The position numbers and the translations under genes are program-made. The notes beneath the pieces were generated by a model. It was given only the letters and a program-made list of their open reading frames with translations, was not told where the DNA came from and did not search any database. A stretch of 64,000 nucleotides of DNA from the NCBI RefSeq assembly GCF_000517265.1, contig NZ_AYSJ01000002.1, positions 33,472 to 97,471 of the forward strand, in the 5' to 3' direction. The stretch comes from Photorhabdus khanii NC19 (GTDB lineage Bacteria; Pseudomonadota; Gammaproteobacteria; Enterobacterales; Enterobacteriaceae). Each line of letters opens with the position of its first letter. Position 1 is the stretch's first letter. Positions 8,337 through 19,147 of this stretch are shown here, one piece after another.

Positions 8337-9305
8337 TTAAACTACGCCAGCTTGTAGCAGGTCATGCATATGTAATACACCAAGTAATTTATTTTCCTCG
8401 GTAACCAGTAAGGAAGTGATATGGTGTGACTGCATTAAGTTCAATGCATCAACGGCAAGGGCATTTGGTTTGATACGGATACCGCCAGCTGTCATAACAG
8501 CTGAAATTTTGACATTGTACAAATCAAGTCCCATATCAAACACTCGCCGCAAATCACCATCAGTAAAAATACCATCAATATACATATTTTCGTCGCAAAT
8601 GACGGTCATACCCAATTTTTGGCGGGTGATTTCGACGAGGGCTTCACGTAAAGAGGCATCACGATTCACTCTTGGGATATCATCGCCTGTATTCATTAAA
8701 TCACTCACCAGCAGCAGAAGTTTGCGTCCAAGTGTGCCGCCTGGATGTGATAGTGCGAAGTCTTCAGCGGTAAAGCCGCGTGCCTGGAGCAATGCAACCG
8801 CTAAAGCATCACCCATAACCAATGTTGCAGTGGTGCTGGTTGTTGGCGCTAAACCTAATGGACAGGCTTCCAGCGGGACTTTGATACACAGGTGGATATC
8901 TGCGGCTTTTCCCATGTTGCTGTTGTAATTGTTAGTCATGCAAATAAGTGGAATTTTTTGGCGTTTCAATGCGGGGATCAGTGACAGAATTTCATTGGAT
9001 TCACCCGAGTTTGAGATAGCTAAAACAATATCTTTAGGCGTAATCATACCGAGATCGCCGTGACTGGCTTCTCCCGGATGAACAAAAAAGGATGGCGTGC
9101 CGGTACTGGCGAAAGTTGCGGCAATTTTACACCCGATATGGCCGGATTTGCCCATCCCCATGACAATAACTTTACCTTCGCAGTTGAACATCAGTTCACA
9201 GGTGCGGGCAAAATCTTCATTGATATAGTGTTCAAGTTCTGCCAACCCATCACGTTCTATCTGTAATACTTTCTTACCCGCTTGCTGAAAATCAATCTTA
9301 GGCAT
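8337..9305 (-). CDS. kdsD: D-arabinose-5-phosphate isomerase KdsD
   Basis: 322 residues (E. coli 328). An N-terminal SIS domain (VIVMGMGKSGHIGCKIAATFASTGT, FFVHPGEASHGDLGM, AISNSGESNEI) precedes two CBS repeats in the C-terminal 120 residues. It converts ribulose-5-phosphate to arabinose-5-phosphate, the first step to KDO. It is 17 nt from kdsC. Confidence 0.97.
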   Translation of the reverse strand: MPKIDFQQAGKKVLQIERDGLAELEHYINEDFARTCELMFNCEGKVIVMGMGKSGHIGCKIAATFASTGTPSFFVHPGEASHGDLGMITPKDIVLAISNSGESNEILSLIPALKRQKIPLICMTNNYNSNMGKAADIHLCIKVPLEACPLGLAPTTSTTATLVMGDALAVALLQARGFTAEDFALSHPGGTLGRKLLLLVSDLMNTGDDIPRVNRDASLREALVEITRQKLGMTVICDENMYIDGIFTDGDLRRVFDMGLDLYNVKISAVMTAGGIRIKPNALAVDALNLMQSHHITSLLVTEENKLLGVLHMHDLLQAGVV

Positions 9306-9328
9306 TTCTTTTTCCTACTGATTTGTGT

Positions 9329-10303
9329 TTATTCAATACTGTAATTGAAAATAAACAGCACGATAAAATAAGCGATAAAGCAGCTTAATAACAGGACACC
9401 TTTAAATCGGTTTAACCGATGTTTACGACCCAGACAAAATGCAGCAAATATTGTGCTGGCTACCATCATGACCCAAAAATCACGGTGGAAAGATTGAGGT
9501 GAAATGGCTGCTGGTGAGAGTAATGCGGGAAGGCCCAAAACAATTGATATATTGAATATATTCGAACCTATAATATTCCCGAATGCAATATCATCTTCTC
9601 CTTTGAACGCGGCTGCAATAGCGGTTGCTAATTCTGGCAGGCTGGTACCGACCGCAAGCACAGTCAGTCCGATAACTAATTCACTAATACCATAAATGCG
9701 GGCAATAACCGTCGCATTATCAATAACCATGCGGGTTGCCATAGGTAAAATAATCAGCCCTAATAGTATCCAAAGCAGGGCAATGCGTTTATTGCCTTCC
9801 AACGGTAATTCAGAAACCTGCTCTTGTGTGTAAATATCAGCTTCGGCACGGCGTGGCAAAGCCGCCATTTTTATCATCAGTAATATATATACAATGGCAG
9901 AAACCAGTAATACTAACCCATCCATCCGGCTAAGATAGTTATCACTCATCAAATAACCACAGAAAGCGGTGATCAGCAGCATTAAAGGCAGTTCTTGCCG
10001 CAACATATCTGATTTTACTTCCAGAGGGCGAATAAATGCAGCAGCACCGGTGATCAGCAGCAGATTGGTAATGTTGGAACCAATAACATTACCAACAGCC
10101 ATATCAGGTTGACTATCTAGCATGGTAGTAACTGAAACCATTAATTCGGGCAAAGAAGTTCCGATGCCGACAATGGTAATGCCAATAATAAAGGGAGGCA
10201 GCCCCAGAGTACGGGCAAAAATGGCAGCGCCATATACTAATCTATCGGAACCATATACCAGTAAAATCAACCCAGTAATTAAGAGTAAAAAGGTCAGAAG
10301 CAT
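9329..10303 (-). CDS. yrbG: Calcium/sodium antiporter-family membrane protein YrbG
   Basis: 324 residues with about ten hydrophobic segments in two inverted halves. Each half carries the alpha-repeat of the Ca/cation antiporter (CaCA) family: GIGTSLPELMVS with GNVIGSNITNLLL, and AVGTSLPELATA with GNIIGSNIFNISI. The transported ion in enterics is not well established. It heads the kdsD-kdsC-lptCAB transcript and is divergent from mlaF. Confidence 0.94.
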   Translation of the reverse strand: MLLTFLLLITGLILLVYGSDRLVYGAAIFARTLGLPPFIIGITIVGIGTSLPELMVSVTTMLDSQPDMAVGNVIGSNITNLLLITGAAAFIRPLEVKSDMLRQELPLMLLITAFCGYLMSDNYLSRMDGLVLLVSAIVYILLMIKMAALPRRAEADIYTQEQVSELPLEGNKRIALLWILLGLIILPMATRMVIDNATVIARIYGISELVIGLTVLAVGTSLPELATAIAAAFKGEDDIAFGNIIGSNIFNISIVLGLPALLSPAAISPQSFHRDFWVMMVASTIFAAFCLGRKHRLNRFKGVLLLSCFIAYFIVLFIFNYSIE

Positions 10304-10368
10304 GAAGCATCCCTTGTAAGGTATATTCCGAATTTAATATTAACGTTGGTTGATTTCTTAAACAAAAA

Positions 10369-10396
10369 TTGTTTGTTCAGTTAGATGAGGTATATT
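10369..10396 (+). promoter_or_regulatory. Candidate sigma-70 promoter upstream of mlaF
   Basis: TTGTTT (10369-10374) and TATATT (10391-10396) with 16-nt spacing. The predicted start near 10404 precedes a terminator-like hairpin at 10440, see that entry. Confidence 0.5.
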
Positions 10397-10439
10397 CTGA
10401 CGGCGACGGGTGGAAAAGTAAAATTTGTCACAACTTTAG

Positions 10440-10463
10440 TGGCGAAAACTCGCCAGTTTTTTT
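10440..10463 (+). terminator. Hairpin plus T7 in the mlaF leader (attenuator or small-RNA end)
   Basis: TGGCGA/TCGCCA stem with an AAAC loop, then a G and seven Ts. It lies about 70 nt before the mlaF ATG, with no plus-strand gene before it, so it either attenuates the mla operon or ends a ~60-nt RNA. Confidence 0.6.
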
Positions 10464-10531
10464 GTAGTATATGTGATTAATATGTGAACCAAATATAAAG
10501 CCAATTTATAAACCGTTAAGGGTTATCAATA

Positions 10532-11335
10532 ATGAGTCAACAAACAGCAAATCTCATCGAGATCCGTGGTATGTATTTTACCCGTGGTAACCGTCCGATT
10601 TTTGCTGATATTAATCTGGCGGTGCCCAAGGGAAAAGTCACGGCAATTATGGGGCCTTCTGGCATAGGGAAAACAACACTATTACGGTTGATTGGCGGTC
10701 AATTGCGTCCTGAACGAGGAGAAATCTGGTTTGATGGCGATAATATTCCTGCTTTATCTCGTTCTCGTTTATATGCTGCCCGTAAGAAGATGAGTATGTT
10801 GTTTCAGTCCGGGGCATTATTCACTGATCTGAATGTTTTTGAGAACGTCGCTTTTCCGCTGCGTGAACATACCAATCTGCCTGAAGAAATTATACAGACG
10901 ACGGTCATGATGAAATTGGAGGCTGTTGGGTTACGTGGTGCCGCGAATTTGATGCCTTCTGAACTTTCCGGTGGTATGGCAAGGCGTGCTGCTTTGGCAC
11001 GCGCCATTGCACTTGATCCTGATCTGATTATGTTTGATGAGCCTTTTGTTGGTCAGGACCCGATTACGATGGGGGTTTTGGTGAAACTCATTGATGAACT
11101 GAATAAGGCGCTTGGTGTGACCTGTGTGGTTGTTTCCCACGATGTGCCGGAAGTTCTGAGCATTGCAGATTATGCTTATATTATGGCTGAACAACAGATT
11201 ATTGCAGCGGGTACCGCTCAACAGTTGCAGTCTAATTCTGATCGGCGGGTACGGCAATTTCTTGATGGTATTGCTGATGGGCCGGTACCTTTCCGTTTCC
11301 CGGCCGGGGATTATAAAACTGAGTTATTAGGATAG
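10532..11335 (+). CDS. mlaF: Phospholipid transport ABC ATPase MlaF
   Basis: 267 residues. Walker [10 protein letters not shown], signature [18 protein letters not shown], Walker [14 protein letters not shown], and a switch His in VVSHDVPE. MlaF energises the MlaFEDB inner-membrane complex that maintains outer-membrane lipid asymmetry. It is the first gene of mlaFEDCB, divergent from yrbG, with mlaE starting 4 nt later. Confidence 0.97.
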   Translation: MSQQTANLIEIRGMYFTRGNRPIFADINLAVPKGKVTAIMGPSGIGKTTLLRLIGGQLRPERGEIWFDGDNIPALSRSRLYAARKKMSMLFQSGALFTDLNVFENVAFPLREHTNLPEEIIQTTVMMKLEAVGLRGAANLMPSELSGGMARRAALARAIALDPDLIMFDEPFVGQDPITMGVLVKLIDELNKALGVTCVVVSHDVPEVLSIADYAYIMAEQQIIAAGTAQQLQSNSDRRVRQFLDGIADGPVPFRFPAGDYKTELLG

Positions 11336-11339
11336 TGGA

Positions 11340-12128
11340 ATGTTGATGTTAACACAGGCGCTAGCGGCACTTGGCAGGCGGGCTATTGAGGCGTTCGCCT
11401 CTTTTGGCCGTGCCGGTTTTATGCTTTTTAGCGCGATAATTGGCAAGCCAGAACCTGCCAGACAATGGCCATTACTCCGACAACAGCTTTACAGCGTGGG
11501 TGTTCGGTCATTGTTGATTATCATGGTTTCAGGGTTGTTTATTGGCATGGTGCTCGGTTTACAGGGGTATCTGATACTGACAACATACAGCGCAGAAGCC
11601 AGTCTTGGCATGATGGTGGCGCTGTCTCTGTTACGTGAACTGGGGCCGGTTGTCACTGCACTATTGTTTGCCGGCCGTGCAGGATCAGCGCTAACCGCCG
11701 AAATAGGTTTGATGAAAGCCACGGAACAAATTTCCAGTCTGGAGATGATGGCGGTAGATCCATTACGGCGTGTGATAGCACCCCGTTTCTGGGCTGGGTT
11801 TATCAGTATGCCGTTATTATCCTTGATTTTTGTGGCGGTAGGTATTTGGGGCGGTGCGGTGGTTGGTGTTGATTGGAAAGGGATCGACAGTGGTTTTTTC
11901 TGGTCTGCAATGCAGTCTGCTATAGAGTGGCAGAAAGATTTATTTAACTGTTTTATTAAAAGTGTCGTTTTCGCCATTACCGTGACTTGGATTGCTTTAT
12001 TTAATGGTTATGATGCGATCCCCACCTCAGAAGGGATCAGCCGGGCAACGACCAGAACGGTAGTTCATGCGTCGTTAGCCGTTTTAGGTTTGGATTTTGT
12101 GCTGACAGCACTCATGTTTGGGAATTAA
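11340..12128 (+). CDS. mlaE: Phospholipid transport permease MlaE
   Basis: 262 residues with five or six membrane segments and the family-specific [25 protein letters not shown] loop and [20 protein letters not shown] helix. It forms the dimeric permease under the MlaD hexamer. Its end and the mlaD start are 4 nt apart. Confidence 0.97.
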   Translation: MLMLTQALAALGRRAIEAFASFGRAGFMLFSAIIGKPEPARQWPLLRQQLYSVGVRSLLIIMVSGLFIGMVLGLQGYLILTTYSAEASLGMMVALSLLRELGPVVTALLFAGRAGSALTAEIGLMKATEQISSLEMMAVDPLRRVIAPRFWAGFISMPLLSLIFVAVGIWGGAVVGVDWKGIDSGFFWSAMQSAIEWQKDLFNCFIKSVVFAITVTWIALFNGYDAIPTSEGISRATTRTVVHASLAVLGLDFVLTALMFGN

Positions 12129-12132
12129 GTCA

Positions 12133-12648
12133 ATGCAAAGCAAGAAAATTGAAGTTTGGGTTGGGTTTTTTGTCTTAATTGCACTGGCTGCAATCGTCTT
12201 TTTATGCTTGAAAGTGGCAGATATTAAATCGGTCGGTAACCAACCGACTTATCGTTTGTACGCAACTTTTGACAATATCGGCGGTCTTAAAGTGCGTTCA
12301 CCGGTAAAAATTGGTGGAGTGGTGATTGGTCGTGTTGCAACTATCTCTCTGGATGAAAAAACTTATACACCGCAGGTGGCACTGGATATCGTGAAGCAAT
12401 ATGACCGCATCCCGGATACCAGCTCTCTTTCCATCCGTACTTCTGGTCTATTGGGTGAACAATATATTTCCCTGAATATGGGGTTTGAAGATCCAGATAT
12501 GGGAACCAATATCCTGAAAGAGGGGGACCGTGTGCAGGATACTAAATCAGCAATGGTACTTGAGGATCTGATTGGTCAATTCTTGTATAAGGGGGGCGAT
12601 AACTCCCAGAGTAGAGCAGAACATACTCCAGCACCAACCCGCAATTGA
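12133..12648 (+). CDS. mlaD: Outer-membrane lipid asymmetry protein MlaD
   Basis: 171 residues (E. coli 183). An N-terminal anchor (residues 8-29) precedes an MCE domain (YATFDNIGGLKVRSPVKIGGVVIGRV, TSGLLGEQYISL). The C-terminus is Ser/Pro-rich and short. MlaD forms the periplasmic hexameric ring that carries phospholipid between MlaC and MlaE. ATG 12133 gives the conserved MQSKKIE start. Confidence 0.96.
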   Translation: MQSKKIEVWVGFFVLIALAAIVFLCLKVADIKSVGNQPTYRLYATFDNIGGLKVRSPVKIGGVVIGRVATISLDEKTYTPQVALDIVKQYDRIPDTSSLSIRTSGLLGEQYISLNMGFEDPDMGTNILKEGDRVQDTKSAMVLEDLIGQFLYKGGDNSQSRAEHTPAPTRN

Positions 12649-12670
12649 ATATCATTGAGAGGAATCAATT

Positions 12671-13300
12671 ATGTTGAAGAGATTATTAATGGTGGCGCTG
12701 TTGGTGGTTGCGCCATTAGCTAGCGCAGTTGATCAGACGAACCCTTACAAGTTGATGCAGGATGCGGCAGAAAAGACGTTTACCCGCTTGAAGAATAGTC
12801 AGTCACAGATTCGACAAAATCCAGATTATTTGCGCCAGGTGGTGAAAGAAGAATTACTGCCTTATGTACATATCAAATATGCTGGGGCATTAGTTTTGGG
12901 GAGCTACTATAAAGATTCGACGCCAGCACAACGCGAGGCTTATTTTACCGCATTTGAATCTTACCTTGAGCAGGTTTATGGGCAGGCTCTGGCAATGTAT
13001 CACGATCAAACTTATCAGATTGATCCTGAAAAACCATTGGGAGACAACAATATCGTTGCGATTCGTGTCACTATCATTGATTCGAATGGTCGCCCGCCAG
13101 TTCGCCTTGATTTTCAGTGGCGTAAAAACAGTAAAACTGGCTACTGGCAGGCATACGATATGATTGCTGAAGGCGTCAGTATGATTACAACTAAGCAGAG
13201 TGAATGGGCTTCTATCTTACGTCAACAAGGTATTGATGGTTTGACTAAGCAACTTGAAATCAGCGCTCGTCAGCCAATTACGCTGGAAGAGAAAAAGTGA
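12671..13300 (+). CDS. mlaC: Periplasmic phospholipid-binding protein MlaC
   Basis: 209 residues with a signal peptide ending ASA before VDQTNPY. The MlaC/Ttg2D fold follows: [46 protein letters not shown]. It shuttles lipids between the outer-membrane MlaA complex and MlaFEDB. An SD (GAGAGGA) lies just before the ATG. Confidence 0.97.
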   Translation: MLKRLLMVALLVVAPLASAVDQTNPYKLMQDAAEKTFTRLKNSQSQIRQNPDYLRQVVKEELLPYVHIKYAGALVLGSYYKDSTPAQREAYFTAFESYLEQVYGQALAMYHDQTYQIDPEKPLGDNNIVAIRVTIIDSNGRPPVRLDFQWRKNSKTGYWQAYDMIAEGVSMITTKQSEWASILRQQGIDGLTKQLEISARQPITLEEKK

Positions 13301-13301
13301 G

Positions 13302-13595
13302 ATGAGTGAGTGTTTGAGTTGGGAAAAAGTAGAGCAAACATTGATCCTCAAAGGTATTTTGGATCGTGACACTTTGCTGTCTCTCTGGCAGCAAAAAGAA
13401 AAATTACTGGCCGGTATCAACGGCGTCAATGTGTCACAGCTTGAGCATGTGGATTCTACCGGGTTGGCTCTTTTAGTCCGTTTTAAACATCATATACAAA
13501 AGGAAGGGGTTAAATTGCTCTTTTCCGGCGTCAGTGAACGGCTTAGTACCTTGATTACACTTTACGATCTGCAAGAAATTATCATTGATAGCTAG
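13302..13595 (+). CDS. mlaB: STAS-domain subunit MlaB
   Basis: 97 residues, a STAS domain with the conserved EHVDSTGLALLVRF motif around the regulatory serine/threonine. MlaB binds MlaF and is needed for ATPase activity. ATG 13302 directly follows the mlaC stop codon, so the two are coupled; longer in-frame starts lie inside mlaC and were not used. Confidence 0.95.
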   Translation: MSECLSWEKVEQTLILKGILDRDTLLSLWQQKEKLLAGINGVNVSQLEHVDSTGLALLVRFKHHIQKEGVKLLFSGVSERLSTLITLYDLQEIIIDS

Positions 13596-13736
13596 CCGAT
13601 AATCTTATAATTATCTGTATAATCAGCGCCCTTGTAAGCAGAAATGTTACAAGGGTGTTTTCATAGTTTAAGAATAAGTCGGATTCTATTAGGATGGACG
13701 ACGGTCTATTATTTCTAACTACAGAATTGAGCAATT

Positions 13737-13991
13737 ATGGATACTAATGAGATTAAACACGTGCTAATGGATAAATTAGCACTGGATGAAGTCATCGTTA
13801 ACGGAGATGGCAGCCATTTCCAGGTTATTGTGGTTGGTGAAATGTTTGCCGGCATGAGCCGGGTAAAACAGCAGCAAGCCGTTTATGCGCCTTTGATGGA
13901 ATACATTGCTGACAATCGTATTCATGCTCTGTCAATTAAAGCCTATACACCGGATGATTGGAAACGGGATCGTAAGCTCAACGGTTTTTAA
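13737..13991 (+). CDS. ibaG: BolA-family protein IbaG
   Basis: 84 residues, the BolA/IbaG fold with the invariant His of the [12 protein letters not shown] motif near the C-terminus and [19 protein letters not shown] in the core. IbaG partners with monothiol glutaredoxin in iron-sulfur metabolism and acid response. It sits between mlaB and murA as in E. coli, with its own 140-nt upstream gap. Confidence 0.96.
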   Translation: MDTNEIKHVLMDKLALDEVIVNGDGSHFQVIVVGEMFAGMSRVKQQQAVYAPLMEYIADNRIHALSIKAYTPDDWKRDRKLNGF

Positions 13992-15296
<1,305 letters not shown>

Positions 15297-15601
15297 GCGG
15301 AAAAGTGATTTTGTTTCTTTATTTGGAAACAGGAAGCGGTGTAGCTTAAAAAACCAGGTTGATGATGGGTAGAGAAGTAAAGTGTATCCGTAGGGTGCAT
15401 GGCTCAAGCCGATAAAAAACATTTATGTGCTATTACGATCTACCCATCATTAACGACCGTGATTGAAAATTTTACTGAGTAATTAATCTCAGCTCTGCTT
15501 AAGAACAGAGATTTCAGAAGCACGTAGATTCAGACTCCATCTTATCGCTTGGAATGTAAATGTGCCGCTTCTATGAGTTTCGTGCATTTACTCACGCATT
15601 T
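15297..15601. other. Gap between murA and the Rpn relic
   Basis: No gene or clear terminator hairpin seen. An in-frame minus-strand ORF across it overlaps murA and is not supported. Confidence 0.4.
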
Positions 15602-16687
15602 TTATGCCGATAACGTATCAACAGTAAGTTTGTCGGACATTTGTTCAAGTTCACTTTGGCTCAGCCCGGTAATTTTCATCACTGTTTCACGGTCGATACT
15701 CATACTTCGGTGACTGGTCTGACAGTCACCGTAAGATCCTCTCTTAACAGGCATCGTTGAATACGAATTAAGAACTTTCAGCACAAGTTAGTGGCGTATT
15801 TGCTCAAGTTCGTTCTCGCTCAGACCGGTGGGTGTCTCACGTTTCCGGTCGATTCCGCTATTTACAATGCATGAGCAATTTTTAAAGTTGCCTCTTGGCG
15901 CCCTTCCTGACGTCCCTCCTGACGTCCTTCCTGCACTCCTTCCTGGCCTGCTTTCTGACGTACCTCCTCATACTACTTGGGACTGTTCTGCCTCATACCG
16001 GATAAACTGTTCTGGATCGGCGGTATCTCCCGCCTGTGGAAGTAGTTTATCTCCCTTTGGACTGCTCATCCGTATAGTAATCATACGTCAGCAGGGTAAC
16101 CAATTCTTGCATCCTACCGCCACAACACCACGCCGCAGAAGATGTTGCACCACCATTTCCAGTAGTGCAACCCGTTTGTGCGTCAGGATCTTATCATCCG
16201 GGATTACCGTCACATCTACCAGTGGGAATGCGCCGGAATAGATCTCCTTCGCCAGGGCCGGAGCATCGAAGCAGTCGAGCCAATGGGTGCTCCACGGATA
16301 CGGCTGTATTTTTCCGTGATAGAACAACACCGGAATAACCAGCGGTAATTTTTTATGTCCCTGCTCCAGATGCCGTTGCATTGCTGAAATACTGTAGCGC
16401 ATTAACCGGAATGCTATCATTTTGTCCGGGGAACTTTGGTGCTCGATCACGCAATACACGTAACCGTCACCCTGCGCCGTTTTCAATGAATACAAAATGT
16501 CGGAATAATGCGCCCGCAGATTGTCTTCAATAAACGACCCTGATTCCAGCCGCAATGTATCCAGATCACAAACTGCCCGTAATGTCGCAGGCAAATGAAT
16601 CTCCAAAAAGTCTCTGGCGGTATCAATATGACTTAAAAACTGTTTAAAAACAGCGTCATGTGGCGTTGGTGTATTTTTTTTCTTCAT
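15602..16687 (-). pseudogene. Rpn-family (PD-(D/E)XK, transposase_31-like) nuclease, broken
   Basis: The N-terminal 199 codons from 16687 are intact and typical of the Rpn/RpnA family: [47 protein letters not shown] and [20 protein letters not shown]. The frame then ends in an early stop at 16088. Family sequence continues in shifted frames: AGDTADPEQFIRYEAEQ, a run of EGRQ repeats encoded near 15890-15960, and then GLSENELEQI. A second C-terminal end (MSIDRETVMKITGLSQSELEQM) is encoded near 15630-15690, so the 3' part contains duplicated tail fragments. Rpn proteins are nucleases promoting RecA-independent recombination. This copy is probably inactive unless the N-terminal domain alone works. 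Confidence 0.85.
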
Positions 16688-16833
16688 CGGCGAATAGTAG
16701 CATACTTTCTTTTATATTGAAGGAATATTAAGCAAAAAACCAAGCGGACTGAGATGTCTTGGATTTTCTTTGACAAAAACTTTGATCGTATCTCAGATTC
16801 TTTAATTTCCTTCTTAAGCGAAGTTCAGGTTAA

Positions 16834-17895
16834 TTAATATTCATCAAATTCTGCAATCGTCACTTGCAGTGACAGCATCTTCCCATTGCGTAATAAAGTT
16901 ACAGGAACAACGCTGCCTGGGCGTATTTCAGCCACTTGATCCATTGTTTCAACCGCAGAAATAGCAGGTTTGTTATTTACATTGATAATGATATCACCAA
17001 CCTTAATACCAGCTGTTTGGGCGGGTCCATTTGGGGTAACCTGGAATACCCGTAGCCCCTGAATCTGATTAATATTGCCGTTATAAGAACGAATATGTGG
17101 GAGTTCCTGTGACGTTATGCCGATAAAGCCCCGGATAACCCGTCCGTCACGAATCAGTTTCTGCATAATCTTTGTGGCGAGTTCAGTAGGAATAGCAAAA
17201 CCCAACCCCTCTGGTGTTTCACCGTTTTCACTTTTATCAAATGATAATGTGTTGATACCCACCAGTTCACCAAGGGTATTAATCAACGCACCGCCGGAGT
17301 TACCTTGATTAATGGAAGCATCTGTCTGGAGAAAGTTTTGACGTCGGGTAGGGCTTAATCCAACGCGGCCGGTAGCACTAATAATCCCTTGGGTAATAGT
17401 TTGACCTAAATTGTAAGGGTTACCAATAGCCAGAACGATATCCCCCACATGGGCCACTCTATCTGGATTGATAGTAATGACAGGCAGATTCTCGGCATCA
17501 ATTTTCAGGACTGCAAGATCCGTTAAACTGTCAGAACCTATGACCAGGGCTTCATAAAAATGACCATCTTGTAATGCAACAATAATTTGCCCTGCATTAT
17601 TAATGACGTGTTTATTAGTGAGAATATAACCTTTATCACTCATGATGACGCCGGAACCGAGGGTATGGTTTTCTCTGCCTTCATGAGAAAAACTGCCCAT
17701 ATTGCTGCTATAAACATTAACTACTGCGGGTGCTGCCTTGCGGACACCTTGATTAAAGCTGAATGGAACTTCATCATTATGATTGCTGAACATTGCGGAT
17801 ACCAGCCCGGTAGGGCGCAGTGATGGAACGGTAATTAGCAAAATGACAGCGACAAGTAATCCCAAAAAAGCAGAACGCAGTAACTTGGCAAACAT
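16834..17895 (-). CDS. degS: Site-1 protease DegS
   Basis: 353 residues (E. coli 355). One N-terminal membrane anchor (residues 5-24) holds a periplasmic trypsin-like domain with His96, Asp126 and Ser200 (NQGNSGGAL). One PDZ domain follows (GLRVFQVTPNGPAQTAGIKVGDIIINVN). DegS senses misfolded porin C-termini and cleaves RseA to release sigma-E. It normally follows degQ closely; here 1.25 kb of AT-rich DNA separates them. Confidence 0.97.
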   Translation of the reverse strand: MFAKLLRSAFLGLLVAVILLITVPSLRPTGLVSAMFSNHNDEVPFSFNQGVRKAAPAVVNVYSSNMGSFSHEGRENHTLGSGVIMSDKGYILTNKHVINNAGQIIVALQDGHFYEALVIGSDSLTDLAVLKIDAENLPVITINPDRVAHVGDIVLAIGNPYNLGQTITQGIISATGRVGLSPTRRQNFLQTDASINQGNSGGALINTLGELVGINTLSFDKSENGETPEGLGFAIPTELATKIMQKLIRDGRVIRGFIGITSQELPHIRSYNGNINQIQGLRVFQVTPNGPAQTAGIKVGDIIINVNNKPAISAVETMDQVAEIRPGSVVPVTLLRNGKMLSLQVTIAEFDEY

Positions 17896-19081
17896 GGATA
17901 TTATTCAGTGTGAGTTAATGAATAACTGTAGGATAACATACGAAATTAACAAACACAGCATTACGCTGTATCTCAGGTTGCTGACTTTTAGCACCCCGAC
18001 TATCACTGCTGAGTTTTCATTAAGGTAAGATTAGATATGCTTTATCTTAAAGTGATAAAACTAGCAGTTGAGAAAAGCCATTATTTTGTCTGTCAGCTTG
18101 GTTTTAAAATCTGAAAAAGATGGTAAGCGTATCATGAAAAAATAGGTAAAAACTTTAATCAATAAAGGTAAAAATAATTGATTAAGGATTTTTTAAAGTG
18201 GATACAAAATCCGATGCGATACTGGCATTGGAAGAGAAAACATTAGGGAAAGTGGGTTTTAATTTTATTAATAAGGTGATAAAGTTAAACGAGAATATGA
18301 GATTAACTGCACAGGGCGGGATTCTATTCATTTTATTGTTTAAAGCACCGTTTTAAATAAAAATTTTTTAGCAATAGATTTACTGTACACTTGGAGGTTT
18401 TTTACCATTTTATGGTTTTTGTCTTGTTTTTAATAAAATGGCTATTTTAGAGTAATAAATGGCATGTGCATTTAGTGAATATCATTTTAAAAAGGTTTTT
18501 GTTGTCAAAATAAAATCGTTTATTTATTAAAATAGGATCTTCATATGATTTTCACTTAACGCCATCCTCCTATATCTGTTTAAATCGAACGGTAAATTAA
18601 TTTAATAACGATTTATTACACTTACAATAGTGAAAATTATCGAGGATTAATCAGTCAGAAAGGTTATAATGATTAAATGGGTATTTAAGCGTTAAATCAC
18701 ATTAACGCCGAAAATAATCTAGTTCGTATTCAGTTAAATCATTTATTTGCGGATTATGTTATTCATGTTTTTCACAAGAGATTATTTATCTGTCTGAATG
18801 GATGGTATGAAATGTGATCAACGTCTGGTTGTTTAATCCTGATAATGGGGAATGAGATGTATTAAATGCCAGAAAATAGCGATAAGGTTGGAGGTACTTT
18901 CTTATTACATCCAACCCCAATTCTTTTAACTTCCGCGTTTAGGGGGAGAATTCCGCAGTTTCGTTAAATGAATTTTTAATTAAGAAAATAGGAAAGCCTT
19001 CGGAATGATAATCGTCTTACAGGCTTATCATATTTTTCACATTGTTCACTTTCATTTTTTTGACGATCGCAAACTCCTTTT
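17896..19081. other. AT-rich gene-poor region between degS and degQ
   Basis: Unusually AT-rich and without an ORF of 60 or more codons that looks real. A GTG-started ORF of about 53 codons (18197-18355) lacks a convincing SD. An inverted repeat GGTTGGA/TCCAACC (about 18887-18918) is present. It may be the scar of an inserted and lost segment. Confidence 0.4.
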
Positions 19082-19114
19082 GCATAAGACACTGCATTAT
19101 GCAGTGTCTTATGC
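19082..19114. repeat. Perfect 15-bp palindrome downstream of degQ
   Basis: Arms GCATAAGACACTGCA (19082-19096) and its exact complement (19100-19114) around TTA. It is 33 nt beyond the degQ stop. Neither strand has a T-run after it, so it is not a classic intrinsic terminator, though it could protect the degQ mRNA 3' end. Confidence 0.7.
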
Positions 19115-19147
19115 TGGAGCTAGATAGCGTTTTTCAACCTAAACGTA

